Shown: positions 25,501-38,300 of the stretch, piece after piece
Layout of the letters: every line of letters starts with the position of its first letter
Numbering within the stretch: the first letter of the stretch is position 1
Assembly: GCA_949752735.1 (NCBI GenBank)
Contig: OX457036.1
Span: forward strand, 95,775,605 to 95,839,604
Source: Lumbricus terrestris
Taxonomy: Eukaryota; Annelida; Clitellata; Crassiclitellata; Lumbricidae
DNA: 64,000 nucleotides
Direction: 5' to 3'
Made by a program: the position numbers and the translations under genes
The notes under the pieces: model-generated
Seen by the model: only the letters and a program-made list of their open reading frames with translations
The model's database searches: none
Told to the model about the DNA's origin: nothing

Positions 25501-26340
25501 TGATCTCTTGTGTTGTTGGTTTGTGAATTTCTCTGACCAGCCAAGACGGTTCGCTTGGAATCTGCATCAGCGCTCCTGGTGCCGCAATCGCATCCGTTCC
25601 AAACTGGACGCTACGTGGCTCGCAGTTGATGAACGGAACTAGCATGAGTTCACCCAACGCATGCGGTGGAATCGGTTAGACAAATGCGTATTGTTTTCTA
25701 TTGTATTTTGTTCAAGCATTTATGAATTGCGTCTAGTGGGGTGAACCATTCAGAAGCACTCCCAGTGTGCAAAGCCACGCGAAATGAAGCAGTTTTTTGG
25801 AAGAGAACGCAGACTAGAGACTGCCAGACAGAAATGTAGATCGAACAGAAGGAGAAGATGCATTTCAAAGAGAAGGACCAATTGAGGCAAATGATTGAGA
25901 TTGAGGCATAGCTGTTTTGGAAACGAGTAACCACGGAGTTAAGTCTGTTGGATGAATGAAGTGGTTTGTGGCAGGAAGGTTTTGACATTATGTACGAGAA
26001 TAAGTGGGAAAACTGTGTTGGAAAGACTTTATATCTGGAATGGATTGTAACTGTATTTGTAATTTAGAATTTATTGCATTTAGTACCACTGACATGTGAA
26101 TCTGAGGCATGGATAGTCATTCTCCCTTCATCCAGTTAGATACATAGATTTTTAAACGTCTATGAATTTTATCCCCTTTTTTTATGATTTCATGTTTGTT
26201 CATTACTAGCTCTGATACTGAGTGGTTTGAAACTCAGTAATGTGTCGTATTCACCGTATTCGGTGCGAAGAGCGCTTGAAAACACTGCCAAAAAGATAGA
26301 TAATGTCGAAGTCTTTGCTCAAGGTCATGGTATGCTCCAG
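18259..26340 (+). CDS. TPP2: TPP2 exons 1-12: subtilisin-like catalytic domain
   Basis: The exons are 18259-18420, 18813-18941, 20000-20200, 20848-20972, 21623-21717, 22132-22197, 22857-23011, 23264-23340, 24066-24193, 25014-25113, 25541-25674 and 26210-26340. They encode residues 1-501. The Asp-containing exon 1 is separated from the His-containing exon 7 by the long insert between D and H that is characteristic of TPP2 among subtilases (exons 2-6). Intron 3 and intron 5 carry LINE and SINE debris. Intron 9 carries a tandem repeat rich in CTTTCAG. Confidence 0.96.
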
Positions 26341-29300
26341 GTAAGTCACAGAACTTATCTTCCGGTTGGACATTTTTACAATTTCTAATATTTGTTTCTG
26401 AAGCTCATTTTGATGCCAAAATGCTATTTGTGACATAGAATGTATTTACAGGTTATAGAGCTGAAATCAGCAGTTGTGGAGTGGGAGGAGGATCTCTTCT
26501 AAGTCTTTCGAAGGAAGACAATGTTCTTGTCCCTTGCTTGCAGACACCCACAAGAAAGTGACAAGCTTTCGCGATCACTGGCCCTGCAGACTGGAAAGGG
26601 CTTCCTATTGTACTTTTTGTAGTGCTAGGGGTCACTCCGCCAAATTCTATTCTAGTCTTTAAACTGTCCTATTTTGATCAGTGTGTGGTCAGTTCTAAGC
26701 GTTCCTGAGTAGACAATCTTGAAGGGGACTTTATAAAGGTTCCTAATAAATGAATAGATCGAATGCAGTTATATTACTGAATGAGTAATTGTAAATGCAA
26801 ATTTATGTGGTGCCCATTTATGGACTTTGCAGAGACTCCAGTTGCAACTCCACATGTATCCATTGTGCCACTTGACCCTATTAGTATATATAATCAGTGG
26901 ACATAAAACAGTTGTATAGTATGGTGTTTGGCCACCAGTCAAACAATGTTCTGTCTGATTAGTGCCTTTCATTGTCTGCACGTCTTTTGTTCTCTTACTT
27001 TGAATTTTTAAACAATATTTGTGATGCATTTAGGTGGACAAAGCGTTTGAATTTCTGCTGAAATACGCCGATGTTGCCGAGAAAAACGTTCAGTTTGTCG
27101 TCCACTGTGGCGATCGTGGACGTGGTGTTTATCTGCGAGAGAAATGGGAAGTGAAGCGACAGTCGGACCACACGATATCTGTCGAACCTCACTATCTCGA
27201 TTACTGCACAGGTTTCGATTGATTAGATTCAGAATTCTATTCTTTATTAAATTCAGTGTGATTTCTATTGTTCCACGTAACAAAGGAAGAGATGTTAAAC
27301 GATGACCGAAAATCTGGTTATTGGTTCTGAATTTGATATTTAATCGGTTTTTACCATTTACAAATCGATAATCAGATTCATGTAAAAAAAAATCATTTTC
27401 GAAATTCATAAGGGAAGATGTTGAGGAAGTGGTAGCAGAGGAACAGGCGTGGTGTAGAGCAGGAAGTGGCACAATAAATCAGTTGTTTGTGATTCGACAG
27501 CTGTCAGAGAAATACTTTGAGAAGAGCAGTTTGACGTTGTACAACAACTTCATAGATTTCAGACAGGCCTTCGATAGTGTGTGGCAACATGGGTTATAGC
27601 AGGTGATGAGAGCCTACGGTATTCGAAGACTTGTATAGCAAATTGATGAGTGCAGTGAGAGTGGACAGAGAGCTAATCGAGTGGCTTAAGGTGAGAGTGG
27701 GAGTGAGGCAAGTATGTGGTGAAGAAGAAAATAAAAAGACTTAATATATAATGTTGACAGTCATAACGATTGAATTGGTTGTAGATCACACTGATAAGAT
27801 CTCGTTTTCCATGCGGATTGCCCTCTGCTGCGACGCTTCCTGGGTGCGCTGTCCTTCGCACCTGGAAGTGATGAACATGCAGAGACAGTTCTCCATTAAG
27901 ATCGATCCAACATCGCTGCAGACGGGAGTACATGACACTGAGGCAAGCAGATGATCATGAGTCTTTCTTCCTGTACATTTTTGCAACTGTTTCCCTGTGT
28001 GTGCTTGTATGTACGGTATCTATTAATTGTATTGTATCTATTGATTTATGTAGTGCCTCTTGTAGAGGGACTGTTCAGATGCGCTCTTAGCACAGTGACT
28101 CTGTGGGAAAGGAATTCATTTAAAGAATGAGAGATAAATGAGGAAATGAGTTGTTACTTACCGGTTGTTTAATGTTTATCTGTTATTGATGGAGGGGAAG
28201 GTTATTCCAAATGGAGGGATGAACAACAGAAAACGCTTGATGTTGGGCAAGAGCAGTCCTAATGATGGGGACAAAAAGATCTAGATGATCAGCAGAACAC
28301 ATTGAGTAAGATGAAGATGCAGACAAAGGCTTTTGCATATAGTCAGAGAGGGGTGTGTTTAATGTTTATGTGTGGTTGTGGTTGTAAGATTCTTCGGGCA
28401 TGTAATGCGATCTGATGATTTGGAGAAGGAAATGATGCTGGCTTGTGGTGAGGGAAGGAGAAGACTCGGCAGACCAAGGATGAAATAGATGGACGAGATA
28501 CACAACATAACTGGCATGAATTTGGAGGAACTGAGGGACTTGTCTGCGAACAGAGAACAATGGTGAATGCATGTCAGGACGATCGCTAGAGCTCTACGAG
28601 CTGACAGTGACAAGGTGGTTGTGTGTATGTCCTGCATGTTGGACTGTATCACATTCCAGGTGGACAGCACTGCTGTGTGGTGCTTGAGTATTTTGATAAT
28701 AAAGAGTGTTGGTGTCTGCTTGTATGTTTGTTTAGATGTGTACAGATGTTTACCTACCAATGATACCATATGACAATACTGGTTGGCTTTTGAAGTTGAA
28801 ACCACTGTATTAACTTACCTCACCTTAACTTATACTTTAGTTGCCTTGACTTTAAAAGTTACTTTAACTTAGCTTACTTTAACTTATCTTGGCTTTAACT
28901 TTTCTTAACTTTAACGTGTCTTAACTTTAATTTTACTTTAACTTATATTAACTTTTACTTTAACTTATCTAATCTGAACTTAGCTTACTTTTTTAATCTT
29001 AGCTTTAACTTTTTTTAACTTTAATTTCACTTTACCTTATAATTATTAACGTATGCTTTAACTTATCTTACCTGAACTTAGCTTTAACTTATCTTAACTT
29101 TAACTTATATTAACTTACTTTAAGGTGCCTTACTGTTGCTGATCTTATTTACCTTTGAGATAGCGCAGTTGCTTTCTATTACTTACAGTGGTGGTATGTT
29201 TTTGCCAGATATGTGCGTTTGACATAGCATGTGTAGAAAAAGGTCCGGTCTTTCGAGTTCCAATAACTGTGATCATACCCAAATGGTAAGTGGCTCTGTT

Positions 29301-32300
29301 CGCTCTCAATACTGGGACTTCTACAAACTCGAATGTTTTTCTATTGTTAGATAATCTTATGATATTTTAATACAGTTTCACTTGAGACTTTCCATTGATC
29401 TCTTTTTGTGTGCTGCTATTTATATTTCAGTGTGATCGTGCGTACGTTGGAGATTTATTTAGCGATGATAATTGTAATATCTTTTGCTTGTATGCGAGCA
29501 GTTTTATAGCATGACACTCTAATTCAGTGGTTCCCAAAGTGGTGGTCCGCGGACCGGTGCCGGTCCGCGGAGGTGTGATCGCCGGTCCGCCGAGATCTAG
29601 AGTTAAAAATAAATAAATAAACAGTAATTATTAGTTTATGTGTTTGAAATTGTGAAATTATTCGAATTGTTGTCCAAAATTCATTCAAATTTTTGTCTTA
29701 ATACTTAAAAATTTGAAATAAATCAACGCGCCTTATTTTAACTTGCCAGATGGCGAATTCAAACAATTTAATTTTTTTATAAATTTACTATAGGGGCCTA
29801 CATCGACGACTGCAGTCAGTTTCGAGCTTATTTATGTTGATCTATCTTGAGCAATAACCTAGTCCTAGTAAACGCTGTATGCCGAATAAAGAAATTATTG
29901 TCTAACATAGTATAAAACTTTTAGTTTAAAACTTTAAATATAAACAAATGTCTTTGAATGAAACAAATGAGCAAACGTCAGCAAATAAATCTGGGGGAAA
30001 AGCAAACGCAGATGGTTAAAAGCACCAAGGTTAAATTTAGTGTTTGCGCATTGAAAGCATCTTTCCTTGCATCTCTGCGCATCGCAAAGGCCATTATTTT
30101 TATTATTAAACTGTCATTTATGTATGGCGCACTTAAGCAAAAAATGAATCTTGCACAGTGTTTAACAGCACATTCTACTCATAATAAATCTAAACAAAGG
30201 ACATGTAAATGTAGGCCAATTGCAAATAGCCTTAATTATGTTTTGGTCTTTTTTATAATTTAGGTCGCTTTTGTTTGCCATGTAGGCCTATATATAGGCC
30301 TAAGTTAGCGGTCCGCGAGTATCGCCAAAAATTATTGCCGGTCCGCGGCCTACTGAAGTTTGGGAACCACTGCTCTAATTGACAATTGACCAGGATGCTT
30401 TTAGGTATCTAATATATATAGAGATGTTGAGATTATGGTAACATTCTTTTGACCTAGGGCATGCACATTTTATCTTGATGTGTCTGTGTTGCTCCAGAAA
30501 ACGATATTTGATTTATTTTCGTTTGTTTTATTTCTTCTCAATTCTTCTTCATCTAGTGTCGAAGACAACACTCGTTACGCCGTGTCTTACAAAAACATGA
30601 CATTTCGACCGGGAGAGATCAACCGTAGTTTCATCCACGTACCTCACGGAGCAACCTGGGCGGGTAGGCCAACCGATCTGGTTTTTCTAGCATGTAGTTG
30701 TGCCTTACATACTTTTCATTCAAAAATTTCTATAGCACCACTTCATGGTGACTACTCTGTAGCACTCCCGACTCTAGCACAGCAAAAAAGCACAGTGAAT
30801 GAAAAAAATGCTTTCGTAAGAGTCCAAGGAGGTATAGTTGCAGTTTGTGCAAATGGAACCAAGAGCACCCCCTTCTGTGCAGAATTGAGGAGCGGGTGAC
30901 CTTGGATACCTGTGGAGCATCAGAGCTCTTGCAGGTGGTCATTGCCGAACCTGAGCATCGATCCTATTCTTATGTTAAAGTGTATATAAATATAATTTGT
31001 ATATGTTCTAGATATGAACATTTTAGATAGTGGTTAGTCCATCAGGAGTCAATTCTATGTGTGTGTGATCCTTGCAATACAATTGTATTGTTACGATGTC
31101 ATTGTAGTTCTGAGTCTGCAATCTTCTGTGATGGAGAACAGCCCTCGCTTCATTGTTCACTGCATTCAACTCGCACCCGAAAAGTCTTTCAAGTCTCTGC
31201 AATTCGACAAATACATCTCGATTCCAGAGCTCGTTTCATCGAGTCTCACGTTCTCTGTGCTGGTAAGTAAGCAGATCTTCAGAATCTCGAACATCTGCTC
31301 ACAGTCACTCACGCATATTTGCATGCACATTTGCACACGCGCATACACATGCACAGTTGCATGTACACTTGCACATATGCACTGTATTTTGCACACATGC
31401 ACACACATACGGTGTACTAAAGACAAATGCGCAGCCAGTGCAATTCATTGATAAATTGTTAACTGAAGGATTTCTGCCCTATATTGCTCCTTTCAGTTTC
31501 TTAAGTAATTTATATATCTGTAGCAGTTGATTGAACTGGCATTTCTGTGTTTTCTTATATTAACACTTCTGGGTAAGTTTCTTATATTAGCGTTTCTGTG
31601 TGTTTCTTATATTAACATTTCTGTGTAACTTTCTTAGGGCGGTCGAACGCTGGAGGTTGGAATTGGGAAATGGTGGCAATCGACAAACGAAGCGTCCATT
31701 GACGTCACACTCACATTCCACGGACTTCTACCAGATTCGAAAAATGTCACAATGGTCAGTTATTAGAACAGTTATTATTATTAGAACCGTCACATTTATT
31801 CATTCATTCATTATATAGCACCTCTTCAAGGCGACTGCTCAGAGGTGCTCCCGACTCCAGTACAGCTAATAAGGACACTTTTGAGATGTGCGTAGGAAGT
31901 CAGAGTGGACCCTGGAGAACAAGGGCATTGACAGAGGGAGCCGATTCCAAAGATTTTTTTTAATGCTCCGAAGTATTTAGGGACTTTATTATTATTATTA
32001 CTATTATTATTATTATTGATGATTATCGGTTCTTTTAAAGTTTTTCTTGAAGCAGTTAACGTTAAGTGTTGTTGTGTTGATAAACTTGTAGCACGCAGGA
32101 GATGGAGTTTGTCGGTTGAACGTTCAAAGTCTCGTTCAGCACGAAGATGTTCTACCTTCCATCTGCCTCCGTAACCACGTTCAACCTCTCAGGTCAGCAA
32201 TTCTAACCAGTATGGCAAGATTCACTTCCCATTACAAACTAAAAGCCATTCTGTTGTCAATTTAAGCTTATTTAAAATGTGCTTGTTATGGAACTTTTAG

Positions 32301-35300
32301 CATTGACGCTGTCAGTGGACAGAACTTGTGCAAAGCATCCTATAAGTAGCATGCTGCCGACGATGCTATATGAATTATTGTATTACAATTAAATTCGTTT
32401 CAAATTACTCTGAAGACATGCCTAACAAGAGAGGGGCAGAGGGCAAATACCCAGGAGTCAACGACTTTTATGACCCAGGCTGGGTAGTTATATAAACAAA
32501 GTTTATGATTTGTACTTTTTTAGATAATTTATTCCTGACACAATCACTTAACTCCATTTCAAATTGCATCTGTTCACTCTCTGACACATTCTATATAAGC
32601 ACTTGCAATTGTTCTTTTTGGTCTTGTTGGAGTCAGAAGCACACTGGAATAGTTTCCTTGAAGAGTTGCTATTTGAATACTTGAATGAATGAATCGGTTC
32701 ACACTTCAAATTCATTATTGTACATACAAAGATCATGTTGTAGGTCTTACCCACACCTTTTTATTTCAATTTGTTTCTCAAAGAATTCTTCTCATAAAGC
32801 CTAAAGATCGTTTAGGGACCTTGCTCTGCCCGAGGGGCGTGGAATTCTCTCATCGATCGTGTCTGAAATCACAGTGAAGTCTTCATTTACATTACGTTGC
32901 ATTTACAGTCTTCATTTACGTTACGTTGCATTTGCAGGCCACATGACAGCAAAGTCCGGTTGCTAGTGTCCGGACGGGACACGTTACCCGACAGTCGCCA
33001 GATCAGTTCCATCGAATTGACGTACTGCTTCAGCAAATCGAAGGCTGGCGAAATCACCATCGACTTCTCGCTGCTTAGTTCACTGCTGTACGAAAGCGAA
33101 TATGAGTCGCAACTGTGGATGCTCTACAACTGCCACAAGGAGCTTTTACGATGTGGTGACGCGTACGTCACGCAGGTAAGCTCGTTACGATAGTACAGGT
33201 AACTTGGTGAGGTGAAACGGTATGATTGCAGATCTAGATAATGTGTTTCTGTTTTTGAGTCCGTTTTTATCCAGGTTCAGTAAATAAATGGACTGAATTA
33301 ATCCGGACTTTAATTTTTTCCTTTTTTTTGTCCAATGGTATTTTAAAGCGTGGCTGTATTGAGACAACATCTGGAAAACAATGGTGTAAAACAGAGGGGC
33401 AGCCAAAGCAGTTTGGAAAGTTCAAGTCTTAAGTTGAGAACGAAAGGACTGAGCTAGTGGCTGTGGTGTTTAGACTGCAATGGCTCACTTTATCATTGTA
33501 GTCTGGTTTAACCGTACATGTGTTATTGCATTCTGTTACGTTTATTCGCTTAATGCATTGCTCTTGCACTTTGCTTTTCATCGTGTCTTTTATTGTCCTG
33601 TCGTGCATTTTCCTATCCAGTAGTCCTATATCTCATTGTTTTTTCTCACTTTCCTATTTCATTGTCCTATATCTCATTTTCTATCTGTCATTATCCTATC
33701 TGTCATTGTCCTATATCTCATTGTCCTATCATTGTCATATATATCGTTGTCCTATCTCTAATTGTCCTGTATCACATTCTATCACATTGTCCTGTATCAT
33801 TGTCCTATATCATTGTCCTGATCTCAATGTCCTCATTTTATATAGATGTTGTTTTACTCTCATTTTATGCAATGCTTTATTTACTTATTAGTACACAGTT
33901 AGAGTCGAGAAAGGTGACTACACCGTCCGACTACAAGTGCGTCACGAGAGACGAGAGATGCTGGAGAAACTGAAGGATGCGTTTCTCTTGGTGCATCATA
34001 AGCTTCCGAATCTGATCGTGCTTGACGTCTACGCCACACATCAGAACGCCCTGACAGGGGTCAAGAAGTTCATGTCACTTGGTCTTCCGAAGGGTCACAT
34101 CTGTCCTGTGTATATCACAGCACTGGCTGAGGAGAAGTAAGTGTCATGGTGTTCAGAATACGTTTATAGTGCTATGTTAACAAACAATGTTTTTATTGCT
34201 GTGGTAATAAACAATGTTTCTATTGCTATGGTAATGAATATGCTTGCTGTGCTATGTTAACGAACACATTTTATAGTGCTATGATGTGAACTTGTTTATT
34301 GTGCTATTGCTCAAGGCATTTGTTGATTGTAGCTTTTGATTAAAGTTCTTTGTGCCCTTTAAAGTACATGGTCATTTGATTAAATGGGTTGTTTGATTGA
34401 TTGTAGAGTCGTTTGATTCATTGTAGAGTTGTTTGATTGATTGTAGAGTTGTTCAATTGATTGTAGAGTTGTTCAATTGATTGTAGAGTTGTTCAATTGA
34501 TTGTAGAGTTGTTTGATTGATTGTAGAGTTGTTCAATTGATTGTAGAGTTGTTCAATTGATTGTAGAGTTGTTCAATTGATTGTAGAGTTGTTCAATTGA
34601 TTGTAGAGTTGTTCAATTGATTGTAGAGTTGTTCAATTGATTGTAGAGTTGTTCAATTGATTGTAGAGTTGTTCAATTGATTGTAGAGTTGTTCAATTGA
34701 TTGTAGAGTTGTTTAAATGATTGTAGAGTTGTTGGATTGATTGTAGAGTTGTTGGATTGATTGTAGAGTTGTTGGATTGATTGTAGAGTTGTTTGATTGA
34801 TTGTAGAGTTGTTCGATTGATTGTAGAGTTGTTTGATTGATTGTAGAGTTGTTCAATTGATTGTAGAGTTGTTCAATTGATTGTAGAGTTGTTCAATTGA
34901 TTGTAGAGTTGTTCAATTGATTGTAGAGTTGTTCAATTGATTGTAGAGTTGTTCAATTGATTGTAGAGTTGTTCAATTGATTGTAGAGTTGTTTAAATGA
35001 TTGTAGAGTTGTTAGATTGATTGTAGAGTTGTTGGATTGATTGTAGAGTTGTTGGATTGATTGTAGAGTTGTTTGATTGATTGTAGAATTGTTTGATTGA
35101 TTGTAGAGTTGTTTGATTGATTGTAGAGTTGTTCAATTGATTGTAGAGTTGTTCAATTGATTGTAGAGTTGTTCAATTGATTGTAGAGTTGTTGGATTGA
35201 TTGTAGAGTTGTTCAATTGATTGTAGAGTTGTTCAATTGATTGTAGAGTTGTTCAATTGATTGTAGAGTTGTTCAATTGATTGTAGAGTTGTTCAATTGA

Positions 35301-38300
35301 TTGTAGAGTTGTTTAAATGATTGTAGAGTTGTTGGATTGATTGTAGAGTTGTTGGATTGATTGTAGAGTTGTTCAATTGATTGTAGAGTTGTTTGATTGA
35401 TTGTAGAATTGTTTGATTGATTGTAGAGTTGTTTGATTGATTGTAGAGTTGTTCAATTGATTGTAGAGTTGTTCAATTGATTGTAGAGTTGTTCAATTGA
35501 TTGTAGAGTTGTTCAATTGATTGTAGAGTTGTTGGATTGATTGTAGAGTTGTTCAATTGATTGTAGAGTTGTTCAATTGATTGTAGAGTTGTTCAATTGA
35601 TTGTAGAGTTGTTCAATTGATTGTAGAGTTGTTCAATTGATTGTAGAGTTGTTCAATTGATTGTAGAGTTGTTTAATTGATTGTAGAGTTGTTGGATTGA
35701 TTGTAGAGTTGTTGGATTGATTGTAGAGTTGTTTGATTGATTGTAGAGTTGTTCAATTGATTGTAGAGTTGTTGGATTGATTGTAGAGTTGTTCAATTGA
35801 TTGTAGAGTTGTTTTATTGATTGTAGAGTTGTTCAATTGATTGTAGAGTTGTTGGATTGATTGTAGAGTTGTTCAATTGATTGTAGAGTTGTTCAATTGA
35901 TTGTAGAGTTGTTCAATTGATTGTAGAGTTGTTCAATTGATTGTAGAGTTGTTCAATTGATTGTAGAGTTGTTCAATTGATTGTAGAGTTGTTCAATTGA
36001 TTGTAGAGTTGTTTGATTGATTGTAGAGTTGTTCAATTGATTGTAGAGTTGTTCAATTGATTGTAGAGTTGTTCGATTGATTGTAGAGTTGTTCAATTGA
36101 TTGTAGAGTTGTTGGATTGATTGTAGAGTTGTTCAATTGATTGTAGAGTTGTTGGATTGATTGTAGAGTTGTTTGATTGATTGTAGAGTTGTTCAATTGA
36201 TTGTAGAGTTGTTCAATTGATTGTAGAGTTGTTCAATTGATTGTAGAGTTGTTCAATTGATTGTAGAGTTGTTCAATTGATTGTAGAGTTGTTTAAATGA
36301 TTGTAGAGTTGTTGGATTGATTGTAGAGTTGTTGGATTGATTGTAGAGTTGTTGGATTGATTGTGGAGTTGTTGGATTGATTGTAGAGTTGTTCAATTGA
36401 TTGTAGAGTTGTTGGATTGATTGTAGAGTTGTTCAATTGATTGTAGAGTTGTTGGATTGATTGTAGAGTTGTTTGATTGATTGTAGAGTTGTTCAATTGA
36501 TTGTAGAGTTGTTGGATTGATTGTAGAGTTGTTCAATTGATTGTAGAGTTGTTCAATTGATTGTAGAGTTGTTCAATTGATTGTAGAGTTGTTCAATTGA
36601 TTGTAGAGTTGTTGGATTGATTGTAGAGTTGTTCAATTGATTGTAGAGTTGTTCAATTGATTGTAGAGTTGTTTGATTGATTGTAGAGTTGTTCAATTGA
36701 TTGTAGAGTTGTTCAATTGATTGTAGAGTTGTTCAATTGATTGTAGAGTTGTTCAATTGATTGTAGAGTTGTTTGATTGATTGTAGAGTTGTTCAATTGA
36801 TTGTAGAGTTGTTCAATTGATTGTAGAGTTGTTTGATTGATTGTAGAGTTGTTTGATTGATTGTAGAGTTGTTTGATTGATTCTAGAGTTGTTCAATTGA
36901 TTGTAGAGTTGTTTAATTGATTGTAGAGTTGTTGGATTGATTGTAGAGTTGTTGGATTGATTGTAGAGTTGTTTAAATGATTGTAGAGTTGTTCAATTGA
37001 TTGTAGAGTTGTTCAATTGATTGTAGATTACCGAAGAGCGTTTCAAGCGGTCATTATCTCACTGGAACGATGTCATTTTCAAAGGATGAGGCAGCGAAGA
37101 AAATTGTAAGCCACTCTTATTTGGACGAGATGCTTCAATTTTTGTGTAATTAGCAAGTCTCAAGAGTTGATACGTGAATCTAGACGTCTGTGTTATGATT
37201 CGCATCATTTCAGTTGCGACTGTCACCTTCATTGTCATGTGTGCAACAGTACTGCATATTAACATGTTTTGACATAAAAAATGGCGCTAATTATTTTTGG
37301 AAGTAGAATAATTTGATCAGTTGTTAGTTATTAAACTTGTGATTGACTTTATGATTGATCAGTCATTTATTTGATCAGTCATTTGACTGATCAGTCATTT
37401 GATTTATCAGTCATTTGATTGATCAGTCATGTAATTGGTCGGTCATTTGATTGATCATTCATTTGATTGATCAGTCATTTGATTGATCAGTCATTTGATT
37501 GAGCAGTCATTTGATTGAGCAGTCATTTGATTGATCAGTTTAGGATTTAACTGTTTTGATTGATCTTGTTAGTGTCCTGACAGTGTAGCACCATTTTAGT
37601 GTCTCATTGGATTGAATTATATTTTTTGATCGATTGATTGATTCGATTGATTCGATTGTCTTTGTGATGATGATGATATCCATAGGAAGGATTTACGTTC
37701 CGCTATGCAATCGGTGATTCGCCAAAGAAATCCAAGAATGGAGCAGCGTGTGGCAACTGTAACAATAGCAACAACAACAATAGCAGTAGCAGCAGCAGCA
37801 GCAGTGCCACCAGCAGCAGTGACCTCTCTTCATCCAAGTCAGAAAAGACAAAAGATGTTCTACATGAGGAAGCGATTCGAGACTTAAAGATCTCATGGAT
37901 TTCAAAGTAAGATGCGTTTGAATTTATCAGAAAAGAATCGGAACATCTCTAAGATGAACTCAGAACTTGCAATTTCTATGTCACTTTCAAGCACATGGAT
38001 ATTTCGATATCTTTACTGCATCTTCCTGTGGTGGCTAACTATACACACCTCAGATCTACTTAAATTTCATTGTTGTCTTGCTCACATGGCAGTGGTCAGC
38101 AATGGACTTTGTTTCCTGGCCTGGAGCATTTTTTATCCAGCTAAAAAATGTACTTTTTGCTTTACTAGAGTCTGGAACGATTTCAAAGAGGTGCTATGGG
38201 AATTTACGAACGAATGAAGCATCCTGTAGTCATCAAATTGTAGCTTTTTAGTGTTTTGTCTAAAAGATTTAATGAATGAACATATGTATACGAGTTTTAT

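Noticed and set aside
33520..33973. Long open frames of Ser/Leu/Ile/Tyr-rich protein
   Set aside because: They come from a TTGTCCTAT-rich pyrimidine stretch in TPP2 intron 20 and run across a splice acceptor. No domain is seen.
34388..37026. CRISPR-like array
   Set aside because: The units are contiguous with no spacers, and the region is an intron of an animal gene. It is a satellite.
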